Assembly (NCBI GenBank): GCA_964526325.1
Contig: CAZGKM010000028.1
Span: forward strand, 1 to 8,416
DNA length: 8,416 nt
Direction of reading: 5' to 3'
From: JACPHD01 sp964526325
Lineage (GTDB): Bacteria; Patescibacteriota; Patescibacteriia; Patescibacteriales; GWC2-42-12
In this document: piece by piece, positions 1 to 5,991 of the stretch
How the letters are laid out: each line of letters begins with the position of its first letter
How positions within the stretch are numbered: position 1 is the first letter of the stretch
Notes under the pieces: generated by a model
The model's database searches: none
The model's input: only the letters and a program-made list of their open reading frames with translations
Told to the model about the DNA's origin: nothing
Made by a program: the position numbers and the translations under genes

Positions 1-259
1 CAATCCCTTAACCGGTAATGCAACCAACAAAGACATCCCCACCCTTCTTGGCACAATTATCAATTCTATTCTTGGAGTAGTTGGCTCTTTAGCCTTGGTT
101 ATGTTTATCTACGGCGGTATAACCTGGATGCTGTCGGCCGGCAATCAGGAGCAGGTGACAAAAGGCAAAAATATTTTAATTTGGGCAACTTTAGGCATTA
201 TAATTATTTTTACCGCTTACGCACTGGTAAGTTTTGTATTGACTACTGTTACCGGTTAA
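1..259 (+). CDS. T4SS pilin-like (TrbC/VirB2-type) small membrane protein, 3' part only
   Basis: The last 85 codons of a gene entering from the left edge are open from base 2 to the TAA at 257-259. The visible part has two hydrophobic segments (about residues 16-38 and 57-80 of the visible protein). They are joined by a short polar loop containing YGGITWMLSAG, then a Gln/Lys-rich stretch. This two-helix layout, with a Gly-x-x-Trp-Met motif at the end of helix 1, is typical of the small TrbC/VirB2-like pilin family common in CPR genomes, which are thought to sit in the membrane or form pilus subunits. The intact protein encoded at 2617-3090 shares the layout and the W-M-x-x-x-G loop. The signal peptide and start lie outside the window. 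Family assignment is fairly secure; a role in a real pilus or secretion system is inference. Confidence 0.75.
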   Translation, partial: NPLTGNATNKDIPTLLGTIINSILGVVGSLALVMFIYGGITWMLSAGNQEQVTKGKNILIWATLGIIIIFTAYALVSFVLTTVTG

Positions 260-282
260 CTTGCAAATAAAATGTAAAACAC

Positions 283-307
283 AAAAACACGGAAAACCGT
301 GTTTTTT
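283..307 (+). terminator. Intrinsic terminator after the partial pilin gene
   Basis: A perfect 10-bp stem AAAAACACGG / CCGTGTTTTT (283-292 and 297-306) has an AAAA loop, and a T-run forms the descending arm and tail. It begins 24 bases after the stop codon. The A-tract on the ascending side means it could also work leftwards, as expected between converging genes. Confidence 0.85.
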
Positions 308-331
308 AAATTTTGTATTTATATAATTAAT

Positions 332-466
332 GGCGAGTCTATAAAATTTAGTGGAATTTTTATACGAAAGCGAAGTAGATAATTTATCTGTTTGAGCCGC
401 CTAGGCGAGTTATAAATTATCACGAGCGAAGTATAAAAATTCCCTAAATTTTCTCTGGCGAGCGAC
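332..466. repeat. Large nested imperfect palindrome with repeated GGCGAG and GCGAAGTA blocks
   Basis: The outer arms at 343-365 and 431-452 are complementary over 22 bp with a single extra T at 352. The inner arms GATAATTTAT (378-387) and ATAAATTATC (412-421) pair perfectly. The apex carries the 10-bp palindrome CGCCTAGGCG. The unpaired linkers are not random: GCGAAGTA occurs in direct orientation at 370-377 and 426-433, and GGCGAG occurs at 332, 404 and 457, each placed next to an arm. No reading frame of note crosses it. It is best described as a cruciform-capable, probably dispersed repeat or miniature mobile element. No transposase is visible here, and single-window data cannot show copy number. 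Confidence 0.6.
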
Positions 467-472
467 TTTTTC

Positions 473-494
473 GTCCTTTTTCTAGAAAAAGGAC
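473..494. repeat. Perfect 22-base palindrome
   Basis: GTCCTTTTTCT (473-483) is followed directly by its exact reverse complement AGAAAAAGGAC (484-494), with the centre at CTAG. It lies 7 bases beyond the nested palindrome and is flanked by a second CTTTTT-like stretch at 466-471. A hairpin with no unpaired loop is poor as a terminator but good as a cruciform or a protein-binding site. It is probably part of the same repeat island. Confidence 0.6.
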
Positions 495-564
495 CCTGCG
501 GAGCAAAATAATATTAAATGTCAAAACCGACAAGCAAGTATGGAAAATATTTTAATATCTTGCT

Positions 565-617
565 AAAAAACCGGAGATTGCTTCGTCTCCCTGCAAATGC
601 GGGGCTTCTTGCAATGA
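565..617 (-). terminator. Possible intrinsic terminator of the leftward operon, formed by the 571-619 repeat
   Basis: On the minus strand, directly after the ROK stop codon, the transcript reads ATTGC, then a CCCCGC-ATTT-GCAGGG hairpin (one C-A mismatch), then GCAAT, then CTCCGG followed by TTTTTT (complement of AAAAAA at 565-570). The stem is imperfect, so strength is uncertain, but position, orientation and U-tract are right for a terminator. Confidence 0.45.
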
Positions 618-619
618 CA
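571..619. repeat. GAGATTGC...GCAATGAC palindromic dispersed-type repeat
   Basis: The block runs from CCGGAGATTGCTTCGTC to TTGCAATGACA. The ends GATTGC / GCAAT are inverted, and the centre CCCTGC-AAAT-GCGGGG forms a 6-bp stem with one G.T pair. The form (GTCATTGCGAG...GAAGCAATCTC in the other orientation) resembles intergenic palindromic repeats known from many bacterial genomes; that resemblance is from memory. It ends 1 base before the ROK gene stop codon. Read leftwards it is followed by a T-run (complement of 565-570), so it may act as that gene's terminator. Confidence 0.6.
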
Positions 620-620
620 A

Positions 621-1484
621 TCAATTTACCAGCAGCGCCGCTCCGATTGCTCCGGCATCAGGGCCTAATTTGCTTTTAATTATTTTAATAGTCTTCGCTT
701 TTGGCGATACGATATACTGGCGCATAATTTTTTTCGTGCGTGACAAGAACAAATCGCTTGACTCTATAACTCCCCCGCCAACAATAATAACTTCCGGATC
801 CAGTAAGCTAACCACATTAGCCAGGCTAATACCCAGATAATGGCCAAACTCATCATAAGATTTTTCGGCCAGTATGTCTCCGTGATATGCTTCATCGGCC
901 AAAGCGGCCGGACTGTTTTGGGTTAATTTATGATAAGCTTGTTCCAAATTAATCCCCTCTTTAAAATCAACTATTAAATCGCATACTTCGGTAGCGCTGC
1001 CGTGCGGACCCCGATAAATTTCATCATTATGCCACCAAGCTCCGCCGATGCCCGTGCCCACGGTTATACCGAAGGCATTTTTATATTTCTTGCCTGCGCC
1101 GAATTTCATTTCTGCGCGCAAAAAACAATGCGCGTCATTATCAACCTTAATCTTCTCAAGCCCCAATTTAACCGACAAACTATCCGATAATTTAAGTCCG
1201 TTCAGTATGGGCAAGTTTTGCGTTTCCACGATTTTATTATCATTAAAATCCAGAGTTCCCGGTATGCCTATGCCCATACCATCAACAACGCCGCCGCCTG
1301 ATTTAGCCTTATCCAAAAGCGGCTCAACCAAGGCTTTAAGCATAATCATAAAATGTTCCAGATCATCTTTGGGCGTGGCTAAAACATAATCGGCTACAAC
1401 TTTTTGTCCATCAAACAAAACCGCGCTCATTTTTGTTCCGCCAATATCCACGCCGATGATATAACTTTTAGTTGGTTTATCCAT
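621..1484 (-). CDS. ROK-family sugar kinase (glucokinase-like), zinc-motif-less
   Basis: This 287-residue protein belongs to the ROK (repressor, ORF, kinase) branch of the actin/Hsp70-fold ATPases, which phosphorylate hexoses such as glucose, N-acetylglucosamine or mannose in the cytoplasm. Visible motifs are the phosphate-1 loop DIGGTK (13-18), GIGIPGT (71-77), NDA with probable catalytic base Asp117, the ATP-binding VGTGIGG (142-148), LLDPEVIIVGGG near 230 and the terminal GPDAGAIGAALL. No DNA-binding HTH precedes the kinase domain, so an enzyme is likelier than a NagC-type repressor. The sugar-binding E-x-G-H motif is altered to TEVCD (165-169) and the Cys-x-Cys-Gly-x-x-Gly-Cys zinc site is missing, so the substrate cannot be named. 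It sits 102 bases downstream of the glycoside hydrolase on the same strand. No Shine-Dalgarno sequence precedes the ATG. The gap may hold its own promoter, but none is convincing. Confidence 0.85.
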   Translation of the reverse strand: MDKPTKSYIIGVDIGGTKMSAVLFDGQKVVADYVLATPKDDLEHFMIMLKALVEPLLDKAKSGGGVVDGMGIGIPGTLDFNDNKIVETQNLPILNGLKLSDSLSVKLGLEKIKVDNDAHCFLRAEMKFGAGKKYKNAFGITVGTGIGGAWWHNDEIYRGPHGSATEVCDLIVDFKEGINLEQAYHKLTQNSPAALADEAYHGDILAEKSYDEFGHYLGISLANVVSLLDPEVIIVGGGVIESSDLFLSRTKKIMRQYIVSPKAKTIKIIKSKLGPDAGAIGAALLVN

Positions 1485-1493
1485 AAAATAATA

Positions 1494-1542
1494 AATTTCT
1501 AATTTTCAATTTCTAATTCCTGAATTAATTATTTGAAAATTA
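1494..1542. repeat. AT-rich direct and inverted repeat in the ROK/GH intergenic gap
   Basis: AATTTCTAATT occurs twice in direct orientation (1494-1504 and 1508-1518). TAATTTTCAA (1500-1509) pairs with TTGAAAATTA (1533-1542) around a loop that itself contains AATTC / GAATT. Sequences of this AATTTTCAATTTCTAATT style are, from memory, recurrent between CPR genes. It lies in the probable 5' leader of the ROK gene. Confidence 0.4.
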
Positions 1543-1586
1543 AAAATTAAGTTTATACTATTAATAATATAGATACCATATTAACA

Positions 1587-2588
1587 TTACTTATTAAATA
1601 GCATTTCCGCTTCCCGCCACATCTCCGGCCGTCCCTCTTTAAACTCCCAATACCACCATTCAACTCCCCAAAGATAGAATTCGCGAAAACCGGCCTGATG
1701 CCCGAACTCAATTATATTTTTAAATTTTTCCTGATTCATGGTTTTATCGCGCTCAGCTTGCGATAAATTTTGATAAGGCTTTTGCCCCCAAGGCTCGGCT
1801 TGCATCTCTATTACTATCCAATTTTTAGGCCGAGCGAATAAACCGGCCATATTCTTTTTAAATCTAAAAAATCCGGGCCTGATCGGATAATGAATATAGC
1901 GTTTAAAAAATTTGGAATAAGTATTTAAATACAGGCTGGTGCCGAAAATATCGGCGCGCTTTGCCGCGCCTACCCAAAAAGACAACTCGCCCGAATCAGT
2001 AACAACTATCGGTCGATCATCAAGGCCTCTGACCAGCATAATTTCTTGGTCTAAAAATTTAGCATCAAATTTCGGACAGTCGCCGAAATGGGATAAAAAC
2101 GGCTCATTTTCTATTTGCCAGGCAATAATATTCTTATTATCTTTATAACGCTCAATCACGCGGGAAACGTAATCCAAAGTCTTATTTTCCACCTGGGCTT
2201 TTAGCCTCCCCTTAGTCCAGCTCGGAAAATGGCATTCCGGCCAGCGCGGCAAACGGGCGCCAACCGCTAAAATTATTTCACCTTGCCGCTCGCCGGCTCG
2301 ATTTATCTGCCAATCGAGATCCTCCCAAAAATAAACGCCCTCTTCTCTTTCAATTTCATCCCAATAAGCCGGCAATCTTATTTTTTTTACTCCCAAATCG
2401 TCAAAAATAGACTGATAGATTGTTTTCCAATCAAGTCCTAAGCTCTCGGCCTGTTTTTTGGAAAAAGTTACGCCATATTCCAGCTCATCTTTTTTATAAA
2501 TACGGCCTCGGCTGAACAAAAAAATAAAAAATATAATTAAAATCAAAACAAATAAAAATATTTTAAAAAACTTAAAGGTTTTGAACAT
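1587..2588 (-). CDS. Membrane-anchored clan GH-A glycoside hydrolase (GH5/GH42-like TIM barrel)
   Basis: A 333-residue protein. Residues 1-26 are a short basic stretch followed by a long Phe/Ile/Leu-rich helix with no evident cleavage site, so the enzyme is probably tethered with its catalytic barrel outside. The rest reads as a single (beta/alpha)8 domain: KKIRLPAYWDEIEREEG (68-84) is the typical early-barrel signature, IIAWQIENEP (154-163) carries the acid/base Glu162 after the clan-conserved Asn161, and WIVIEMQAEPW (257-267) carries the likely nucleophile Glu261 at the end of strand 7. GFREFYLWGVEWWYW (300-314) fits strand 8. Such enzymes hydrolyse beta-glycosidic bonds, but neither the exact GH family nor the substrate can be fixed here. 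It follows the pilin gene by 28 bases with no terminator between, and precedes a sugar kinase, suggesting cleavage of surface or host glycans. The ATG has only a weak AAGG element upstream. Confidence 0.8.
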   Translation of the reverse strand: MFKTFKFFKIFLFVLILIIFFIFLFSRGRIYKKDELEYGVTFSKKQAESLGLDWKTIYQSIFDDLGVKKIRLPAYWDEIEREEGVYFWEDLDWQINRAGERQGEIILAVGARLPRWPECHFPSWTKGRLKAQVENKTLDYVSRVIERYKDNKNIIAWQIENEPFLSHFGDCPKFDAKFLDQEIMLVRGLDDRPIVVTDSGELSFWVGAAKRADIFGTSLYLNTYSKFFKRYIHYPIRPGFFRFKKNMAGLFARPKNWIVIEMQAEPWGQKPYQNLSQAERDKTMNQEKFKNIIEFGHQAGFREFYLWGVEWWYWEFKEGRPEMWREAEMLFNK

Positions 2589-2616
2589 ATAAAATAGTTG
2601 CCTTTATAATCAGTTT

Positions 2617-3090
2617 TTACCATGACCAAGTCACTGGCATTACGCCGGTAGTCGCGTATATAAGCTGATTTAACACAAAAGTAGCGATGGAAAAAGCCGC
2701 TATAATTATAAATAAGCCGATTAACCCGTTAGTTAATTGTTTTTTGGATGATTCCACTTTTGCTTCGTCTCCTCCGGCCGTCATCCATCTAAACCCGGCT
2801 ATAATAATAATCACTACGGCAATTATGCCCAATAGCTCTAAAATAATCCTGATTAATCTGGCGACCATTATTCTGATATCATAACTGTCCGAAGGCGTGC
2901 CTGTCTGGCCGTAAGCTTTTCCCACCTCATTAAGACCGCCTTCACTAGCAGTATCCCACCAACCTTCGGCTTTAGCTTGACTGGACGTCATAAAATCAGC
3001 CGTAATCGGCAGCAAAATCAAAAACGTGGACAAAAATATAACGCTTAGGCTATACTTAATGATTGACTCAAAATCTTTAGTCATAAACAT
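2617..3090 (-). CDS. T4SS pilin-like (TrbC/VirB2-type) secreted/membrane protein
   Basis: A complete 157-residue protein. Residues 8-36 form a hydrophobic export signal with a likely cleavage after QAKA (about residue 41). A polar Gly-rich segment (43-75) follows, then two membrane helices at about 78-99 and 122-143. The loop between them has FRWMTAGGDEAKVESSKKQL, matching in spacing the GITWMLSAG...VTKGK loop of the partial protein at the left edge. This is the architecture of the small pilin-like proteins abundant in CPR genomes, related to TrbC/VirB2 of type IV secretion. It is the first gene of the leftward group. ATG codons exist at residues 1 and 3, and neither has a clear ribosome-binding site. 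No VirB4, VirB6 or similar T4SS gene is present in the window, so assembly into a pilus is inference. Confidence 0.75.
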   Translation of the reverse strand: MFMTKDFESIIKYSLSVIFLSTFLILLPITADFMTSSQAKAEGWWDTASEGGLNEVGKAYGQTGTPSDSYDIRIMVARLIRIILELLGIIAVVIIIIAGFRWMTAGGDEAKVESSKKQLTNGLIGLFIIIAAFSIATFVLNQLIYATTGVMPVTWSW

Positions 3091-3106
3091 ATTATTTTGC
3101 TATAAT
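3078..3106 (+). promoter_or_regulatory. Candidate promoter for the GIY-YIG/flippase/glycosyltransferase group
   Basis: TAGTCA (3078-3083, 4 of 6 to TTGACA), a 17-base spacer and a perfect TATAAT (3101-3106) point rightwards. This predicts a start near 3113 and a leader of about 60 bases. The -35 box lies inside the first codons of the divergent pilin gene, so the two units' control regions overlap. AT-rich DNA produces TATAAT by chance easily, so confidence is moderate. Confidence 0.4.
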
Positions 3107-3140
3107 TTAATTAGATTAAACTTAAAAATATTCTACTAAT

Positions 3141-3169
3141 ATTATATCTAAAATTAGTAAATCAGGCAA
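3141..3169 (-). promoter_or_regulatory. Candidate sigma70-type promoter for the pilin/GH/ROK group
   Basis: On the minus strand TTGCCT (3169-3164) and a perfect TATAAT (3146-3141) are 17 bases apart, placing the start near 3134 and giving a leader of about 44 bases before the ATG at 3090. The -35 matches the consensus at 4 of 6 positions. Confidence 0.5.
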
Positions 3170-3173
3170 AGAT

Positions 3174-3464
3174 ATGAATCCCGTTAAAAATTTGATAAAA
3201 GCTTCTTGGTATGTTTATATACTTGAGAGTTATAAAGACAAACAATGGTATACTGGCTGCACGAATAATCTAACCAAAAGGCTGAAAGAACATTGCGCCG
3301 GGAAAGTATATTCAACTAAACATAGAGGGCCATTCACTCTGATATATCTTGAAATCTCATATAACAAATATGATGCTTTTGCTAGAGAAAAATATCTTAA
3401 AAGTGGTATGGGAAAAAGATATTTAAAAAATAGATTAAAATATCACTACAATGGAAAAATATAA
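3174..3464 (+). CDS. GIY-YIG nuclease-superfamily small protein (UPF0213-like)
   Basis: A 96-residue single-domain protein of the GIY-YIG fold, close in size to the UPF0213/YhbQ group. WYVYILES (12-19) and WYTGCTNNLTKRLKEH (25-40) correspond to the paired GIY and YIG strands and the following helix, with Tyr15, Tyr26, Arg36 and His40 in catalytic-like positions. REKYLKSG (71-78) supplies the probable metal-binding Glu72. The first ten residues precede the domain, so a later start is possible, but no other ATG lies before the motif. The family has DNA endonuclease folds, but cellular roles of the small stand-alone members are poorly known. Its last 14 bases overlap the start of the flippase gene, implying co-transcription and translational coupling, although no functional link to glycan export is evident. 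Confidence 0.85.
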   Translation: MNPVKNLIKASWYVYILESYKDKQWYTGCTNNLTKRLKEHCAGKVYSTKHRGPFTLIYLEISYNKYDAFAREKYLKSGMGKRYLKNRLKYHYNGKI

Positions 3465-4896
3465 CAAAATTTCTAACGGGAGGACCTTATCAGCTCAAGT
3501 TGCTTATAATACCATTATCCAAATAATCGGCAAGGCTATTTCTACGGTTTTAGGGCTGGCGGCCATTGCCGTTATGGCCAGATACTTAAAAGAAATCGGT
3601 TTCGGCCAATACACTACTATCATTACCTTTTTATCGTTTTTCGGCATAATAGCGGATTTTGGCTTAACTTTGGTAACCTCGCAAATGATCAGCCGGCCAG
3701 GCAACAATCAGGCTGTTTTGCTAAATAATCTTTTTAGCCTGCGCCTGATTTCTGCCGTCTTCTTTTTGGGCTTAGCGCCTTTAATCGTTTTATTTTTCCC
3801 ATATGAGCCAATCATTAAACTGGGCGTAGCGGTGGCCGCCCTGTCTTTTTTCTTCACTGCTTTAAACCAAATCCTGGTTGGCTTTTTTCAGAAAAACTTA
3901 ACTATGACCGTCGTGGCAACGGCCGAAGTAATTAGCCGTGGGATTTTGCTTATAGGCATATTTTTAACGGCCTACTTAAATTTAGGCCTTCTAAGCATTA
4001 TGATAGCGACGGTGGTCGCGAGTATGGCCAGTTTTGTTATGCATTATTGGTTTTCTCGCCGTTTTATTAAAATCGGCTGGCAAATTGACCTGACTGTCTG
4101 GCGCGAAATTATTAAAAAGTCATGGCCGCTTGGGCTAACTATCTTTTTTAATTTAATTTATTTAAGAGCTGATATTTTTATTCTATCGCTTTTAAAAAAC
4201 CAGGCGGATGTAGGTATTTACGGCGCTACCTATAAAGTTATCGATGTTTTAACCGCTTTGCCTTTTATGTTTGCCGGCTTAATTTTACCCATCTTAACAT
4301 CCGAGTGGTCTGGTAAAAATTTTTTAAAATTTAATCAAGTTTTACAAAAATCATTTGATGCTATGATTATGTTAGCTATCCCCATGATTGTCGGCGCCCA
4401 GCTTACGGCCGGTCCTCTTATGCTGCTTGTAGCCGGACAAGGTTTTGCCCAATCAGGCCATCTTTTAAAAATACTAATTTTAGCCATCGGCTTTATTTTT
4501 GTTGGCTGCTTATTGGCTCATGCGGTTATCGCGATCGACAAACAGAAAAACATTATCGGTGCTTATATTTTTACCGCCATAACTTCTCTGATAGGCTATC
4601 TGATTTTTATCCCCCGCTTTTCATATTACGGCGCCGCCTGGGTAACTGTTTACAGCGAGCTTGCCATTGCCCTGTTTTCCCTATATATTGTCATTAAATA
4701 CAGCCAATTCAAGCCAAATCTTGCCATTATTCTTAAATCAGCGGCCGCCTCGCTTGTTATGGCCTTAAGTATTTATTTATTAATCGGCAAACTTAGCCTT
4801 ATCTTAATAATTTTATTTGCCGGCATAATTTATTTATTTTGCCTTTACTTATTTAAAGGCTTAAATAAAGAAGACTTTAAAAATTTTACTAATTGA
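3451..4896 (+). CDS. Oligosaccharide/polysaccharide flippase, Wzx-like (MOP superfamily)
   Basis: A 481-residue integral membrane protein with about 12-14 predicted helices along its whole length and no large soluble domain. The N-terminus (TIIQIIGKAISTVLGL then ARYLKEIGFGQYTTIITFLSFF, about 21-64) is the typical opening of the polysaccharide biosynthesis/Wzx family: helix 1, then the R-x-L-x-x-x-x-F-G-x-Y motif. A second half-repeat begins around 222-262 with SWPLGLTIFFNLIYLRADIF and GIYGATYKVID, also characteristic. Such proteins move undecaprenyl-linked oligosaccharides or similar lipid-linked glycans across the cytoplasmic membrane. The gene overlaps the preceding GIY-YIG gene and is followed after one base by a glycosyltransferase, so it forms a surface-glycan unit. 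The start is the ATG inside the upstream gene's end; no Shine-Dalgarno sequence is visible. Specific substrate is unknown. Confidence 0.88.
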   Translation: MEKYNKISNGRTLSAQVAYNTIIQIIGKAISTVLGLAAIAVMARYLKEIGFGQYTTIITFLSFFGIIADFGLTLVTSQMISRPGNNQAVLLNNLFSLRLISAVFFLGLAPLIVLFFPYEPIIKLGVAVAALSFFFTALNQILVGFFQKNLTMTVVATAEVISRGILLIGIFLTAYLNLGLLSIMIATVVASMASFVMHYWFSRRFIKIGWQIDLTVWREIIKKSWPLGLTIFFNLIYLRADIFILSLLKNQADVGIYGATYKVIDVLTALPFMFAGLILPILTSEWSGKNFLKFNQVLQKSFDAMIMLAIPMIVGAQLTAGPLMLLVAGQGFAQSGHLLKILILAIGFIFVGCLLAHAVIAIDKQKNIIGAYIFTAITSLIGYLIFIPRFSYYGAAWVTVYSELAIALFSLYIVIKYSQFKPNLAIILKSAAASLVMALSIYLLIGKLSLILIILFAGIIYLFCLYLFKGLNKEDFKNFTN

Positions 4897-4897
4897 T

Positions 4898-5932
4898 ATG
4901 ACACGTAAAGTTATTCTTATTAATTCATCGGTTAAAAATAATTTATTGCTGGTTAGGGCCTGCAAAGAATTGGAACAAAAAAAATTTTCCTTTGCTCTTT
5001 TATCTTCAAAAAAACCGCTGCTTGGACAATTAAAATTCATATTTTTATTAATAAACTTTAAGCTTAAGAAAAAAGTTGATTTGGTCGCTTGCCTTAATTT
5101 TAATGAAAAAATTATTATTACTCCGCTGGCCCGCTTGCTTGGCTTAAAAGTTGTTTGGTTTGAGGGCCCTGAATCAGACTATCGGCGATTTAATAAATTT
5201 TTAATAATGCTTTATAGATTGAACTATAAACTGGTTAAAATTATTGTTTTTAATAATTTTTCCATTTTAAAATTAAAAAATATCGGCTGCGACGAAAATA
5301 AAATTAATCTGGTAACTCCGGGCGCTAAGCTTATCTCCTATCAGGAAAATATTTTTAACAAACTTGCCAATGCCGGCCGGACTAACTTCCACCGTAAATA
5401 CTTTACGGTCGGCGCCATAACCGCTTTAAACCAAAAACAAAAAATCGAAACTATCTTTCAGGCAATAAAAATTAGTTTGCCGGTAATTCCCAATATCCAG
5501 CTAATTATAATCGGCGAAGGCGAAGAAAGAAAAAATCTCAGCTGGCTTGCCAAAAAAATGGAAATTGATAATTTAGTCTGGCTGGTCGGCGAGCAGGAAC
5601 AATTAAAAAAATGGCTTGATAGCTTTGATGTTTTTCTGGCTTTAGGTGAAAATTTATCGCTTGATGATTATGGCAATATTTTAGAAGCTATGGCCGCCAG
5701 CCTGCCGGTTTTAGCGCCGAGAAATATCGGCTTGGAAGACTTAATAATCGATAATAACACCGGAGCCCTAATTGAATCTGATAATAGCGAAATGCTGGCG
5801 CGGCAAATCATTAAATTGCATCAAGATAAGCGCTTACGCATTTTTTTAGGTAAAAACGGACAGGAACGCATTAGCCGATCGTTTACCCTTGAAATAATGC
5901 TTAAAAAGTTGGAAAAAGCTTTTTTAACATAG
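4898..5932 (+). CDS. GT4-type (GT-B fold) glycosyltransferase
   Basis: A 344-residue cytoplasmic or membrane-associated enzyme expected to add a sugar from an NDP-sugar to a glycan acceptor. The N-terminal Rossmann half starts with RKVILINSSVKNNLLLVRACKEL (3-25). The linker and C-terminal nucleotide-sugar domain (about 165-344) show YFTVGAITALNQKQKIE, IIIGEGEER (203-211) and LEAMAASLPVLA (262-273), with the donor-binding Glu263. The first Glu of the family's E-x7-E motif is replaced by acidic Asp256/257, and the spacing to Glu263 is slightly short. LGLKVVWFEGPESDYRRFNK (81-100) lies where the family has its acceptor-side loop. The gene begins one base after the flippase stop codon, so the two are probably co-expressed and act in the same surface polysaccharide or glycoconjugate pathway. 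Sugar and linkage cannot be predicted. Confidence 0.85.
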   Translation: MTRKVILINSSVKNNLLLVRACKELEQKKFSFALLSSKKPLLGQLKFIFLLINFKLKKKVDLVACLNFNEKIIITPLARLLGLKVVWFEGPESDYRRFNKFLIMLYRLNYKLVKIIVFNNFSILKLKNIGCDENKINLVTPGAKLISYQENIFNKLANAGRTNFHRKYFTVGAITALNQKQKIETIFQAIKISLPVIPNIQLIIIGEGEERKNLSWLAKKMEIDNLVWLVGEQEQLKKWLDSFDVFLALGENLSLDDYGNILEAMAASLPVLAPRNIGLEDLIIDNNTGALIESDNSEMLARQIIKLHQDKRLRIFLGKNGQERISRSFTLEIMLKKLEKAFLT

Positions 5933-5991
5933 TTGCGGACGCAGTACAGTAAAAATACGAAATTATACCTATAAAAAATTTATATCAACAT

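Noticed and set aside
310..570. CRISPR array suspected from recurring GGCGAG and GCGAAGTA blocks
   Set aside because: The repeats are 6-8 bases long, irregularly spaced and explained by the nested palindrome; no spacers of constant length are present.
1002..1389. Rightward open frames of 62 and 113 codons inside the ROK gene
   Set aside because: They lie antisense to a clearly conserved gene, have no family features, and follow from its codon usage.
1543..1586. Possible ROK promoter (TTAATA ... TAGTAT) on the minus strand
   Set aside because: Both boxes are weak in very AT-rich DNA and cannot be told from background.
4894..4896. Alternative genetic code with TGA as glycine, known in some CPR
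   Set aside because: TGA ends the flippase, ROK and guanylate kinase-like genes exactly at family-typical lengths, and no conserved frame continues past them.
5933..5991. Possible promoter TTGCGG...TACGAA before the pseudouridine synthase
   Set aside because: The -10 box matches only about half of the consensus, and better-placed alternatives are also weak. The gap could simply be operon spacer.
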